This document shows, piece after piece, positions 34,916-46,514 of a stretch of 64,000 bases of DNA (position 1 is the first letter of the stretch; every line of letters begins with the position of its first letter). The notes below the pieces were generated by a model. The model made no database searches, had not been told where the DNA came from, and saw nothing but the letters and a program-made list of their open reading frames with translations. Source of the DNA: Chimonanthus salicifolius (taxonomy: Eukaryota; Streptophyta; Magnoliopsida; Laurales; Calycanthaceae); NCBI GenBank assembly GCA_013350335.1, contig CM023534.1, positions 1,674,001 to 1,738,000 of the forward strand. Direction: 5' to 3'. A program made the position numbers and the translations under genes.

Positions 34916-36134
34916 TATTAAGAAATCTAGCCATATTTGATTTTGCATAACAAATCAGATATTAAGCTTCTATGCAGATTTAGACCTAAGAAGTACGGAG
35001 GGATTGCTTCTGTATTTAGAGTTCTGAAAAGAGATTTTCGTTGTTTGATGAGACAACATCTTGTTATTTTTTGTAAAAATAATAATTTAATTAAAAAGAT
35101 AAATATTGGATTTTGTTAGAAGTTTATAATATATGTCGGATAACATGAATTGCATTTAAAAATAAATTTTCTTGTGAATAAATTTTATTTAGGGAATTGA
35201 CAAACAGTCCATAAAATGAATTTGAGCAAAATATGAGATTTGCATATGATTTTGTGTAATCTATATTTAAATTAAAACATGAGATTTGCAGATGATTTTG
35301 TGCATCTATAAAATCAATAAAAAAAAAAAAATCATGGATATTAGGAGATGCATAATAGAGTTGAGAGACAAGCCATGTGATAGAATGTGGTTGGATTAAT
35401 ATTCTCCATTCTCCACCACTTGAATGCATTGAATCAACAACACTCTTATCAAAATCAAATTAAACTCCACTTGCCCTTGTTGTCCAAAGGTATCCAAAGA
35501 AATGTGGTCAAATGGTGTGGAGGTGCCCTGTTAAAGGGTGGGTGTGGTTAGGACCACATGGAAATTGAATTAAAAGTTGGAATAGATGTGCAGGCAGCCA
35601 TTAAACAAATCTCTCTCTTCATGTGAACATGTAACTTTATAATTAATAATCTTTGATATCATATTTAATGCTGCTAAGTACACATTATTGTGGTTTTCTT
35701 ACTGCTACTGTGTTTTGTTTTTTCTGTGGACACAGGCTGGTGGCCTTGTGCACATGCACTTACACAATAACAGCTTCTTTCTTCATCTCAATCATCTCTC
35801 TCTGTCCCATCTTTCAATAGCATCTGTCATAAGAGCAAAATCTAGAGTCAGGGATGTGTTTTATTTTGGATGAATAATTTTGTAGACGAGTTGGCCATCT
35901 TAGCCATTCATTTGATTGGCATCAATTGGGTCTTTGAGAGAGCTAATTATAGTATTTTATTGAACGAAAACATCTTAGTATCTTACAATTTTAATTCAGA
36001 CTATTAGGTTTCGTCTTTCTTCATCTTTTAAATGAATGTCAAATTATAAGATATTTTTATTATATTAGTAAAATATGATGTCTTCTTTTCACTTTTCAAA
36101 AAGAGTAATGTTGAAATTGAAGTTTTAAACGTTC
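34916..36134. other. AT-rich intergenic DNA
   Basis: No gene recognised. 35222-35303 holds two imperfect tandem copies of ATGAGATTTGCAGATGATTTTGTG. Confidence 0.45.
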
Positions 36135-36316
36135 AGAGAGGGTTAGTATGACGGTCAAGAAGCTCTCTTAATGAAGGAAGGTCTTGAGTTTGATTCACAT
36201 TCAAATCTTTCAGGACCACTTTCCATGGAGTTACTCTCTATCGATTTAATCAATATGTGTGGATTGAAAAGTCTCTAATGTAAGACAGGGATACCCATGT
36301 CCTAAAAAAAAAAACT
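36135..36316 (+). repeat. SINE copy (subfamily A), poly-A end
   Basis: A-box-like GGTTAGTATGACGGTCAAGA, B-box-like GTCTTGAGTTTGATTCACA, a body ending GGGATACCCATGTCCT, and an 11-base A run at 36306-36316. The A run is shared with the next, oppositely oriented SINE. Confidence 0.65.
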
Positions 36317-36478
36317 CAATTAATCCTTAGGACACATATAAACCTCACAATCTACATACTCTAGATAAGTTTAATAGGGAGTGATACTTTGAGGTTGAGT
36401 GTGAATCGAACACAAAATCCCCACTTTCTAAAATGGGTTTTTGTTGTCAGGCTAACCCCTCCGAGTTAAATGGATAAA
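36317..36478 (-). repeat. SINE copy (subfamily A), tail to tail with the previous one
   Basis: Minus strand: GGGGTTAGCCTGACAAC, then TTTTGTGTTCGATTCACACTC and a body ending GTCCTAAGGATTAATTGAG. Its 3' end abuts the A run of 36135-36316. Confidence 0.6.
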
Positions 36479-36479
36479 G

Positions 36480-37775
36480 GGGATGGATGACATGACGAAT
36501 TCTTCACTGCAGTGCCATTGATTTTTTAAATGGTGGAATGATTATTGTATTGAGCCTAGTATTTATGTATTTCACTATTAATGGGTGTGTCTGAAGAGGC
36601 TATTATTTGAATGTGTGACTCACTAAAAATTATTTTGATTAAATTATTAACTCATATTCTTAAATCTTATAAAACTTAAATTGATCAAATTTTATGGAGC
36701 TTTAAAATTTTAAAAATGTAACTTGATTGAATTTATTGGACTTCATATTCAAAGAATGACTCCATCATATTTTATTTAGTGGGTTGACGTGTAAATACTA
36801 TTTTTAAATACTCCATCATATTCAAAGAATGAACTATTTGTCTATTATATCTTTGTAAGTGTAGCTTGAATTGTCCATGTACTTATATAGTCCTATTTTG
36901 AGAGTGCACTTATACTCATGGAATTAATGTGACCCAATTTTAATTAACTAAATAAGCAAACCAATAAAAGACACAATTAATTAAATCAACACAAAATGCA
37001 TGTATGAATTAATATGACATTATGACCAGTTTTAATTATCTTTATTTAATTAATTCCAATAACTAGTACAAATAAATTTAACCAATTAATTAAATCAAGA
37101 TTAAGTGCATAAATAAAGAGAGTGTCTCGTACATCCACATCAAACTTTTATCCTATGAAAACGTCATTCGTGCTAACCAGAGTTTAGAGTTGTGCGAACT
37201 TGGCTAGCCCAACCTGTACCATCTTGCACTAATGCAACCTGTCTGTTTTGCGCTAGTAAAACTGACGAATTTGGACTGGCACAGCCTGTTCATGCTAAGG
37301 TGAGTAGTCCATTCGAGGGTTTTATTCATCAATGAAGCAACTTTAGGACAAGCTTTCCCTCATGTATCCCATTCTTAATCATGGCTCTAGCACTGATATT
37401 GTTGAACAATCACAAGAAAAGTTTTGGGTCATTAAACTATTGATGGAACTTCATCTTAAATTCGATGGAATGCTTAACATCATCTTAATCTCCGACCATT
37501 TTTTCCTTGTCTAAGTTGATTGCAGAAGAGACCAAGACCAAGCCTCCGTTTACTAGGTGATTTGATTTTTGCTGCAAAATCTATCGAGCCTAATGGTAGC
37601 AACCCTAAGCACCATGGCTTTACTTTGGCACTATGATGAGATAAAGACAATTTATTTTTTAATATAGGTATTTCTACTTTATATTAGAGGTGAGACTAAT
37701 TTTATAATCATGTTTAAATTTTCCAATTCACAAACACTAATTTAGTCGATGGAGAGTTATCTTATGAGAAATAGT
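36480..37775. other. AT-rich intergenic DNA
   Basis: Nothing recognised beyond short AT-rich segments; 36770-36840 repeats a CTCCATCATATTCAAAGAATG phrase found a few dozen bases upstream. Confidence 0.4.
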
Positions 37776-37850
37776 TTAAAAAGATTGCGTGTGAATCGAA
37801 CTTAAGATGACGAATGACTTGACGGTCTACGCCAAGATATCTCACGAGTA
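37776..37850 (-). repeat. SINE head fragment
   Basis: Minus strand carries TTGGCGTAGACCGTCAAG (A-box region) and AGTTCGATTCACACGCAA (B-box region), as in the subfamily A copies. No body or tail is seen. Confidence 0.5.
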
Positions 37851-38579
37851 CTTTAGAATGTAACGTGTCTTCTGCACCACGGTGGGACATAGCATTCACA
37901 TGGTACCATTATTGCAAAACAAATAAAGTTCACATGTCCCAGCAAGTCCAAGCAAACGTCTTCTTTTGCTACTGTTGCCACTGAGACAACTCGTTCTTTG
38001 CTGAGGATGTTGGTGATCTTCCTTTTTATTTTCACACCTGCCGCCCCTCAACGTGTTAGATCTGCTTCACCTTTTATCACTTGTATCCTTTGATAGGTTA
38101 CAGTCATAGTTAAAAACTCGATTTTGACTCAACCTACTTGGCCAAATTAACTTGATAAAAAAACTAGTAACTCATGTAAAACTTGAGTGGTACAGTCCCT
38201 GAGTCTGGCAAAAGACCTTGTGCAAATCGAAACAAGCATTTTTTTAGTGTTATGAGCTTAAGCTTTTTTAAAAGGCCGTTTATATAAACGAATGAGCTTC
38301 AGCTTTTACACAAGTCCATCGAGGCTTATTGCTCCACTTTATTCCCCTAATACCATTTGCCCAACATATTTTTCCTTTTTTGTCTCCTTTTTTATTTATT
38401 TTCAAGACATTGATTATGTATCCTCTATAGATGGTCTTTTAATTGAAAAACCACTAGTTGCTTCTCCTAAGCCCAATTTAGAACTTGAAACGGTTGATTC
38501 TGAAACACCTGATACTATAATTCATTGTAGTACTCTGGTATTTACTCTTCCCCTTGGAGTCATTGATTCTACAAATTGA
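37851..38579. other. Uncharacterised stretch left of the copia pol
   Basis: The 95-residue frame at 38292-38579 (DSETPDTIIHCSTLVF) could be a remnant of the copia integrase-RT linker, but it has no diagnostic motif. Otherwise nothing recognised. Confidence 0.35.
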
Positions 38580-38664
38580 GTTTGTCAACTGTATGAGCTC
38601 TTTATGGAATCAAACAAACTCTTCATGCATGATTTGAGAAGTTTAGCTCCACTGTTGTTTTAGC

Positions 38665-39103
38665 CAGGGATTTAAAAAATATTTAAAATGATATATCGGC
38701 CGATAATTTTCTCTCTCCTCCGATATCGGAACCATGAAAAAATCGTGAAAAACCGCAAAAAACCATGAGAACCCGTGAAAGCCTGTAAACCCTGAACAGT
38801 TAAAAACCGTGAAGAACGGCGAAAAACCGTTAAAAACCGCAAAAACCGCAAAAAACCGTAGAAAACAGTGTAAAAACCGTGAAAAACCATATCGGTGTTT
38901 TTTTTAAAAAAAAAAATTAAATATCGATATTTATGAATATCGGCCGATATGGTGACCAATATTTCGAAACCGAATATCGGCCATATCGGCCTGATAATAT
39001 TTATGTACGGCCGATATATATCGTATCGACCGATATCATTCGGTATTAAAATACCGATACATATCGGCCGATACGATATGTATCGGCCGATATTTCAACC
39101 TTT
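38665..39103. mobile_element. hAT-like MITE, GATATCGGCC family, with internal minisatellite
   Basis: Starts CAGGGATTTAAAAAATATT inside the copia RT and ends near TTTCAACCTTTAG. The flanking host bases TTTAGCC occur on both sides (38659-38665 and 39106-39112), marking the target duplication. The ends carry repeats of ATATCGGCCGATAT; the centre (38735-38895) is a minisatellite of about 10-12 bases (AAAAACCGTGAA, AAAAACCGCA). The element is 439 bp, the longest copy in this window. Confidence 0.7.
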
Positions 39104-39454
39104 AGTTTAGCCGATAAAGCTCTCAAGACCTACTATATTTGCCTCTGTTAATCCAGATGGACGAGTCATTCTTTTATTGTATGTTGATGATATGATTATT
39201 ACAAGTGATGATGAGACAACTCTAGGATTTTCGTTAAACACAGGATTCAGAAATTATTTGTAACAAAGTATCTTGGATACTTATTGTATTTTCTTGATTT
39301 AAAAGTTGTCTACTCCCATTATGGATATTTATTCTCTCAAATTAAGAATCTCTAGATGCTATTTCTATGGATTGTCTCATTGATGATATGGCTAAAGTTG
39401 ACACATGGCGAGCTCCTTCACAATTCTGATTTCTATAGGCGGCTATTTGGAAGG

Positions 39455-39650
39455 TTTTTTTTTATGAACAAGGTGTCTAAGGGTGGGGACATTTTAACTT
39501 GATTAGTCCTTAGGGCATGTGCAAACCTCCCAATCTCACACATACCAGGTAAGCAACTATAGGAGTGGCCCAGAGGGGCTGTTGAGTGTGAATCGAACTC
39601 AAAACCTTCCTCCATGAAGGGAGCTTCTTAACCCTCAGACCAACTCCCTC
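39455..39650 (-). repeat. SINE copy (subfamily A) inside copia pol
   Basis: Minus strand: AGTTGGTCTGAGGGTTAAGA (A-box region), GGTTTTGAGTTCGATTCACA (B box), body with GGGAGGTTTGCACATGCCCT, and a 9-base A tail (T run at 39455-39463). Host codons YRRLFGR and RPNTSYA lie on either side. Confidence 0.75.
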
Positions 39651-40260
39651 TTGGATTTGATCTATATTCGACTCTTTCTCGACCAAATACATCTTATGCA
39701 ATTCATGTTGTGATTCAGTTTTTCTGCTGCTCCATGGACCTCTCATTTGGTTATAGTTTTACATATAATTAGATATATTAAGAATATGATTTATCATTCT
39801 TTGTTCTTCTCCTTAGATTTTTCACTTAAGCTTCATGACTACGCTGACTCTGATTTCACAGGGATTATCTTTGATCACAAATAAACTATTGATTTCTGCA
39901 TTTTTTTTTTTTTTTACTAATTGATCTCATGGAATAGAGAAAAGCAAAACAAGTTGCTATGTGTAATGCTGAAGCTAAACAGAGTGATAAAAACTACAGC
40001 AAATATAGTAAGGCTCTGTTGTTTGTTGGCAGATTTGGGTGTGGACTTGTCCTCTCTTATTATCGTGCATTGTAATAACAAAATGCCATTTATATTGTGA
40101 AAAATCAAGAGTTTCATAAGTGCACTAAATATATTGAGGTGGATTTGTCATTTTCTAGAGAAGAATTTCAGGCACAAACAATGACAACTTGCTGACTTTT
40201 TTCACAAAGCCATTTGGTGCTTCCTGTTTTTCAGAATTACTATTTCTTGTCAATCATCTA

Positions 40261-41075
40261 GAGCTCGAGAGAGAGTATGAGCAGGTATTGCAAACTGTCT
40301 TAGCTGCAACTTCAATTGTTACTGTCTAAACTCTAAACTATCTATATGTTTATGTATGTATGCGCCAATGTGTTAATTGAACTTCAGTTAGACATTGAAA
40401 CCCGTTGCAGTGCCATCTTCACATAAGTCAATGAGTTGTATTGTGTTTGACTTCATTGAATTTCAAATTGAATTCAAGCTTCAAATTTTTTGAATTGTGA
40501 TTTTTGCATATTAAGAAGCTATTGATGTATCAATGTCACCATCTCCATACCTATTTCAGTAAATCATACTAATAATTTTATGCAAAAGCACCTTCATTCT
40601 AGGAAAAAGAATGGAGTTAACCATCTGACAAATTAGTCTCTCCATTTTACACAGTATAGATGATTCTTGATCACCTACACACCTCTCACAATTCACTTTT
40701 ACTCACTTTAAATTATTTGAATCACCTGTAAGGTTATTTAGGGCATTTTGTTTGACTTGAATGAGGCTATATATATCTTAAATGCATTGAAAACAGGTTC
40801 CACATTTCACGGCGACCTATTTGGATAGTGAGAAAGAGAAGCGAGTATTGTCTTCCTCTTCCTCATTTCCATCATCACAATCATCATGAGAGCCATTTAT
40901 CCTATCTCGTGCGGTAATTCTCTCTTTAAACAAATTTAAAAGAGAGAAATGGGTACTTCTTTGCTAAAAATTGCACCAATTTTGCAGTCTAATATATGTA
41001 GACAGATGTTTGTAATCTTATTATTATTTTGAGTGGAAGTATACAACCTAAATGTGCACCCCTCATGCTCTCTTT
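40261..41075. other. Intergenic DNA, 3' side of the CASP-like gene
   Basis: No gene or repeat recognised. The part nearest 41075 probably includes the CASP-like 3' UTR. Confidence 0.4.
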
Positions 41076-43705
41076 CTATTCTGTCTGGTCATCCCCTTCT
41101 TTAGAAGAAATATAAGGAGGCTCAAACTTGTGAAAAAGCCCATAGGCTGAAATTATGGCCAAGACAAAGAAACAGAGCATAGACATCATATGAAGAATCA
41201 AAGAAGCCTTGGTCTTTCTACAGAAGTTTGAATAAGTAGTGCATGCTTCACTCCATGAAACTTCTCTATCACCCACATAGCCCAAATACAGTATCTCTGT
41301 CGCTGCAGATCCCGCCGTCAACATCAAGTAAGCTAGTACCTGCTCCAGAGCCCACCACTAAATACATGAGTTCACTGTAACTAAAATCTTTATTTGCTTC
41401 ATTCAGCAGAAAGAATTGCATATTTGAAAGATTTGACATGTTCTTATCGTATTATATTATTGTCAATTATGGACACATTCATGACTTTGCACAATCCAAA
41501 TCCATTCATCCTAAAATTTGGAATTTGGGATACAGACTTTGATCTGAATAACATGATCATATTCAAATCTTTTAGATGTGACACAAAAAAATGAGAACCT
41601 GAAAATATCATCTGGAACTCTAGTTAGAAAAAAAGGTGTCTAATGTAGAACTGACCTCGAGGCACGATATTGTCCGCTTTGACCGACTAGGAATCCATCA
41701 AGTCGAGCTCATGGCTTTGTTTTTCAGCACATGGAAACGCATCATGCCTAAGGGAAATGGAATCCATCTTATAGCCAAGACTCTGGACGCTTACTCTTCC
41801 AATGTGGGACTAATGCCCATCCCAAAATCTACCAAGCTAGCAAGCATCAACTACTGTACTAGTTGGTTGCGGAGATAATGGCCCACAGCCCAATTGCAAC
41901 CATCTTAACTCTTTCACTTCCAAAATATTCAAGCTTGAATTCAACTAAAGGTGTGATAGGTGCAATAAATCTGTAAGGCCGAATATCATGTAAGCTAATT
42001 AAGTTGTTTTGAGCTGTTGATATTCAACACTCACAACCATTGAAGGCTTCATAGCCTAAATTCACGATCCTACAGCTGATTTGCTATATATTTTATAATA
42101 TTTTCTACAAATTGAGCTACTAGGGTTTCAGGCCTGAGTATGTATAAGCTTAAGCCTGAGCCCGACTATTAAATGAGCTTGAAATTTGAGCCTGATCTTG
42201 AGCCTCATTATCATTTGAGCTAATTTTTTTGTATCAAAAACCACTTTTACTTGTGTCGGGCACTCTAGGCCTCCAAGCATTTGGGCCAAATTCCCATCCC
42301 TAATTGCTGATGATTGTCTTGGATTGGGCCCGGGTATGGGTGTTGAAAATTCTTGGGCTACCAATATAACTGGTATGTCTTGAAAGTTCTAGTTAGGATT
42401 GTCCAAACAGCATGAGTTTTGGTCTGGGCTACCAACATGAGCCCTTTCAAGATGAATGTTTTACTATACTCCCTCCGTCCCATTTTAGTTGTCTCATTTG
42501 TATTTTTTAAGGAACTCTCTATATAAGACTAGTACTCCATTTGATCTCATCCATTTTCAACACATTTTATGCTACTCATGGGACAACTATTTTGGGATAA
42601 TCCAAAAATCCATATCAGACAACTAAATTGGGACCGAGGGGCTACTGCAATTAGATAGCATCTCAGATCCATGGATTATTCATTACAGTGGGCCTAATGA
42701 TTCATTTCAGGCTTGGGGAGATGCTAAACAGCATTCGCTTCTGCAAATTTCCAACCAGTTTAAGTTGTGGATCTAAACCTAGAATTTTAACTTTTATCAA
42801 TGAAAAACAATTCAAATCCAAGCTCATGAAACTGAATGGTACCATCTGCACAAACTCTAACAGTTCCCATCTACTCCAAGCTTGGGATGTAAGTGGACCT
42901 TAGCTAATCCAATAATAAGTTTGGACACAACCCATTTAAGTTTTGGTGAAAAAAAGTGCTACAACATAAACTCAAGTTATATCTTTGTATAATCTCGACC
43001 TTACATGGTAAATCACAATTAGTTGGTTTTTCTAGAGTTAATTTAAGATATCAATCAAATGACTTGTTATATCAACGAAGATATAAAAGGATATAACTTG
43101 ACAACTTGCTCAACATTTTTCTTTAATAAAGAATCTGGGTTCGGAAGTACCCCGGACTTGATCCATTTACATCTCAAACCCCTCTGGGTCACTCCCCATG
43201 GGTTACTCATCATCCACTTAGGAGGCTTGCATATGCTCGTGGAATTAGTCTCGCCTCCAATGTGGGGTAGCAATACCCATGTTACCCAAAAAAAAATGAT
43301 ATTTTTACATACTAAAATCATAGAAAAGTCATGGACGGAAACCTGATCTGAGACAAAGAAAACCCAATCACTCCTTGTGCTTTTGACCCATGAGAAGCCG
43401 ACACCGAGAAGAGCATAACCAGCACCTATGGCATTGATGCAAACCAAGAACCTGCACATCAACATATGGCATTTACTTCTAATAATAATATTGAAAAGAA
43501 GTCGAGAGAAAAAAGAAATGAAAAAGATTGAAATGAAAACTGACTTGAGCCCTGTTATATTGCTGAATTCCAACTTGCCATAAATGTCATTGACCTGCTT
43601 GTTTGTAACTGTGATCCACAGGGATGCAACACAGAGAGGTATTGCAATGAATCGAAGAGAGAAGTCTATAAATCTTAGGGCCAAGACATCATTAAGAGGT
43701 CTCAT
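41076..43705 (-). CDS. CASP-like membrane protein (CASPL, subfamily 2-like), complete
   Basis: Minus strand, three exons: 43705-43545, 43451-43343 and 41339-41076, with GT-AG introns (CTCAA^GTCAGT, GTGCAG^GTTC, CAG^GTTTCC, GAGCAG^GTAC). The joined frame is 534 bases, 177 residues, starting MRPLNDVLAL. It has four membrane segments: FIAIPLCVASLWITV, FLVCINAIGAGYALLGVGF, YLMLTAGSAATEILYLGY and LILHMMSMLCFFVLAIISAY. CASP-like proteins are four-span plasma-membrane proteins related to the scaffolds that organise Casparian strip lignification. The motif VGDREVSWSEACTTY in the second extracellular loop and the cytoplasmic tail match the CASPL2-type group. Intron 2 (2.0 kb) holds a Stowaway MITE, a SINE and an unclassified repeat. 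All splice phases fit and no frame damage is seen. Confidence 0.92.
41640..41880. repeat. Possible unclassified dispersed repeat in CASPL intron 2
   Basis: Contains CGAGGCACGATATTGTCCGC and TTCCAATGTGGGACTAATG, phrases reminiscent of a common eudicot dispersed repeat. No ends or duplication found. Confidence 0.3.
42469..42642. mobile_element. Stowaway MITE (Tc1/mariner)
   Basis: 174 bp with the canonical plant Stowaway end CTCCCTCCGTCCCATTTTAG and its inverted counterpart ATTGGGACCGAGGGGC, flanked by TA on both sides (42467-42468 and 42643-42644). Located in intron 2 of the CASP-like gene. Confidence 0.92.
43135..43293 (+). repeat. SINE copy (subfamily A) in CASPL intron 2
   Basis: Body motifs CAAACCCCTCTGGGTCACTC and GGAGGCTTGCATATGCTCG, ending GGTAGCAATACCCATGTTAC and a 9-base A run. 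The 5' head is diverged or truncated. It opposes the gene's orientation. Confidence 0.6.
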
Positions 43706-44289
43706 CTCTGGAAGAGAGCTCTATGTTTCACTGCTATGGGACTAATTTGAAGCAGAGAAAATGCACGGAAAGATTAGGTATGGTAGTATTATGGAGCAGA
43801 TGATACAAGTATGACAAAGAAAGTCTAGATATGAAAAGAAAATTTCGAAGGAAGAATGGAGGAAAGCAGAGGTCTTTGTGGATGGGTTTGGTGAACTTTG
43901 GTTTTTAGTGGAGTGGAGTGGAGTGGAGTGGAGTGGGTTTGCTTTTCCCAGTTTTGAAAATGATGGGAGGATATGTTTGGTATTATTATTCATCCAAACA
44001 ATAGCCACAAAAGAGAGAATAATTGGAACGGCAGACATGATTGTTGGTGTGAACTTGTGACCTCGACTGTGGGGATACAACAAAAGCCCTAGTTTGGGTC
44101 GATGTGGGTTCCACTGAAGATCCAACCCATTTAAATCATGACATCAGCACAACGTCATAGAGCTTGCAAATATATTTGAATTTTATACAATATATTTTAC
44201 CTTAAAAAATTAAAACAAAATTATATTAATTTTTGTCTATGTGCAATCATTTTGAAGATTTGACAATAAAGAAAATAATAACTCAGAAA
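43706..44289. other. Upstream region of the CASP-like gene
   Basis: Promoter side of the minus-strand gene. Includes a GGAGT pentanucleotide microsatellite at about 43911-43936. No clear TATA box could be assigned. Confidence 0.45.
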
Positions 44290-44493
44290 AGATTGGTCTT
44301 ATGTTTAAAAAATTCACTTTATCAAGGGAGGTTTTGAGCTCAAACCCCTATCGACTACTCTCTATGGAATCACTCCTTATCATTTGGACTCGATATACGT
44401 GTTTAGGGAGGTGTGCACATGTTTTCAAGGATTTAGTCTGGTAAAGTTTTCTACGAGTAAGATGTCTGGACACTTTCGATTTAAAAAAAAAAA
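44290..44493 (+). repeat. SINE copy (subfamily A)
   Basis: GGAGGTTTTGAGCTCAAACC, then GGGAGGTGTGCACATGTTTT and GGATTTAGTCTGGTAAAG, ending in a 12-base A run near 44482-44493. Confidence 0.65.
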
Positions 44494-44647
44494 ATGCGAA
44501 GAACAATATGCTAATAACATTAAATGAAAAAGTAGAATTCAAGAAGTTAGATCTAAATAAATAGTGAAAAAATTTATAAATAATAATAATAATCAGTATA
44601 AAAGCCTCAAGTTTAGTGATTTGTATTTTAATTGTCACGCTTTAAAT

Positions 44648-44823
44648 CAGGGGTTCAAAATTCGGTATCAGCTGATATTTTTCTCTCTCCCCTTTTTTCT
44701 TAAAAAAAAAAGGCCGATATCGGCCGATATGATACGGTCGAGATATCAGCCGATATTATGAATATCGGCCGACATGTATCAATCGGCTGATACGATACGT
44801 ATCGTCTGATATTTGGACCACTG
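44648..44823. mobile_element. hAT-type MITE, GATATCGGCC family, best-preserved copy
   Basis: 176 bp. Terminal inverted repeats CAGGGGTTCAAAAT and the complement of ATTTGGACCACTG; exact 8-base duplication CTTTAAAT at 44640-44647 and 44824-44831. The inside consists of GGCCGATATCGGCCGATAT-like palindromes. TIR start CAG and 8-base TSD are hallmarks of hAT elements. Confidence 0.85.
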
Positions 44824-44831
44824 CTTTAAAT

Positions 44832-45735
44832 GGGAAGAAAGTGACTTGAGATCGGTTAAGTACTATTTTTTTAATAAAACTCTTTGACTTTTATTTTATT
44901 TTATCTCAATTCAATAATATGTTTCTCGTGTTTCAATCTAACATTTCCAAACTACAACTATAACGTAACTAGCTCTCTTTTACTGTACAAAATGAAAGGA
45001 AATCTCTTAATCTGCTAAAATATAAAATCAGTAGCATATTATATTTTTAGTGACAAGATTTTAAACCTCAACGGCTCAACCATTAATTTTAATGTCAAGA
45101 TTAAATGAGTAAAAAAACCATTAATTTTAATACTTTAGCTAATGAAGATCTCTTTTTTATTTCTTATATTTGAATGGGACAAAAAACCATGCCAAATTTC
45201 AATTTTGGAAATGCTACCATTTAATCCATTATGCTAAGTTGGAATAAAAAAAAATTCAGAGAATTTATAAAAAAGTTTTTTTTTTATCAAAATATAGAAA
45301 CACAATGATTTTTTTCATGCTATGTAAATGTTGTTTGGTTTTCAGTTCGACCAATCGAGTTTTTTTTTTTTTTATTAAGTCGGGCTAAGTTTGCAGGTTG
45401 GGTTAGACATTTCCACTGCTAATGGTTCTAATTCAACCCAATTTGAACACTGGTAAAACCAAAATATGTGGCCTTTTAAACAGATTTGTCCATGGCTAGG
45501 CTTGGTCCAAAACTCAAGCCCATTAAAAGGACAATTGGGTTGGGCTTCTATTTGAAGGCCTTTTAAGGCTAGCCTAATATGTTTTGGCATTCTAAACCAA
45601 GACCTGATGTTTCTTCTGCAATGTCATACAACAAACAGCTGAGAGCTGAAAATTTCTCCAAAACTGATGAATCTATGCAGCCTTCGAGGTAATCTTTTAA
45701 AAATCGACCATGAATTAAATTTTTTAATAGAGAAT
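44832..45735. other. AT-rich intergenic DNA
   Basis: No gene, RNA or repeat recognised. Confidence 0.4.
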
Positions 45736-45895
45736 TTTTTTTTTTGAATTTATTTATGGTAAACTCAACGAAAAACCTCCACGGGTGATACTCACTGCCC
45801 TTAGAATACATCAGGTGAGGCCATGGGGGCTCGAACCTGACATGTTCCACTTTCTGAAACTGGAGATTACCAATTAAACTTCACCCATGTGAGCA
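45736..45895 (-). repeat. SINE copy (subfamily B)
   Basis: Minus strand: GTTTAATTGGTAATCTCCAG (A-box region), GTCAGGTTCGAGCCCCCATG (B box), body ATCACCCGTGGAGG, and a short A tail (T run at 45736-45745). Shares head and body phrases with 46515-46690 and 52950-53074. Confidence 0.6.
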
Positions 45896-45899
45896 AAAT

Positions 45900-46514
45900 T
45901 AAATTGGATAAGATTCAGCAGAGGCTCAATTGCAATCAAATTCGGTCAAATTCATAACATCTGTATAATATCATAATAATGTTAATAATATAAATAAATT
46001 AAAATATAATAATATGTTTATGAGGAGATTGATTGGAACACTACATTTTTTTATAAGAGGACATACTTATTGAGGTTTGGACTAGAGCATAAATGCCTAC
46101 GTGATTGTTTATGTAAAGCCACTAGCCCTCTCAGTTCATTATTTAAATACATGCAATAAGAAAAAACAAATTATATAACTACTAACTAATAATAAATATT
46201 TTAACATATTTGCATCGCTTAAAGCTCAAAATTAATAAAAAAGAATTATATTCAATCAAAATAAATGATAAGAAGCTTTTCAAATAATAATAATGAGATG
46301 GTCAATCTTAACTCGAATATAATTATAATACTTAGAATTTTATTTAATTATAGCAAATGAACATATTACAAAAACTGTTTCAATGATTAATCAAAGTAAT
46401 TCTTTATTAATTTAAATTCATGCTTAAACCAATGTAATGGACTAATGACATTACTTCAAGTGGGCCTATATAAGGTGAAAAGTTTATAGAGAAAGTCATA
46501 GTAGTAAATTCAAA
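45900..46514. other. AT-rich intergenic DNA
   Basis: Nothing recognised. Confidence 0.4.

Larger units (their letters stand above)
38580..40260 (+). pseudogene. Decayed Ty1/copia RT-RNase H with nested insertions
   Basis: Plus-strand copia pol fragments in several frames. RT: ALYGIKQTLHA then FEKFSSTVV at about 38595-38660, and after the MITE the catalytic LLYVDDMIITSDDE (TAT of YVDD at 39179). Then YRRLFGR (about 39435), the SINE insertion, and RPNTSYAIHVVIQF (about 39680). RNase H follows: DFTGIIFDHK, LISWNREKQNKL, LLADLGVDL, then EFHKCTKYIEVDLSFSREEF up to about 40170 and a final LFSQSHLVLPV corresponding to LFTKPLG. Many stops; no LTR found. It is interrupted by a hAT-like MITE (38665-39103) and a SINE (39455-39650), both younger than the copia insertion. 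Confidence 0.85.

Noticed and set aside
38672..38959. 95-residue minus-strand frame with FYGFLRFLRFL repeats
   Set aside because: Translation of the MITE minisatellite, not a gene.
43742..44125. 127-residue minus-strand open frame upstream of the CASP-like gene
   Set aside because: Includes a simple GGAGT repeat translated as HSTPLHST and no domain; it is promoter-side DNA.
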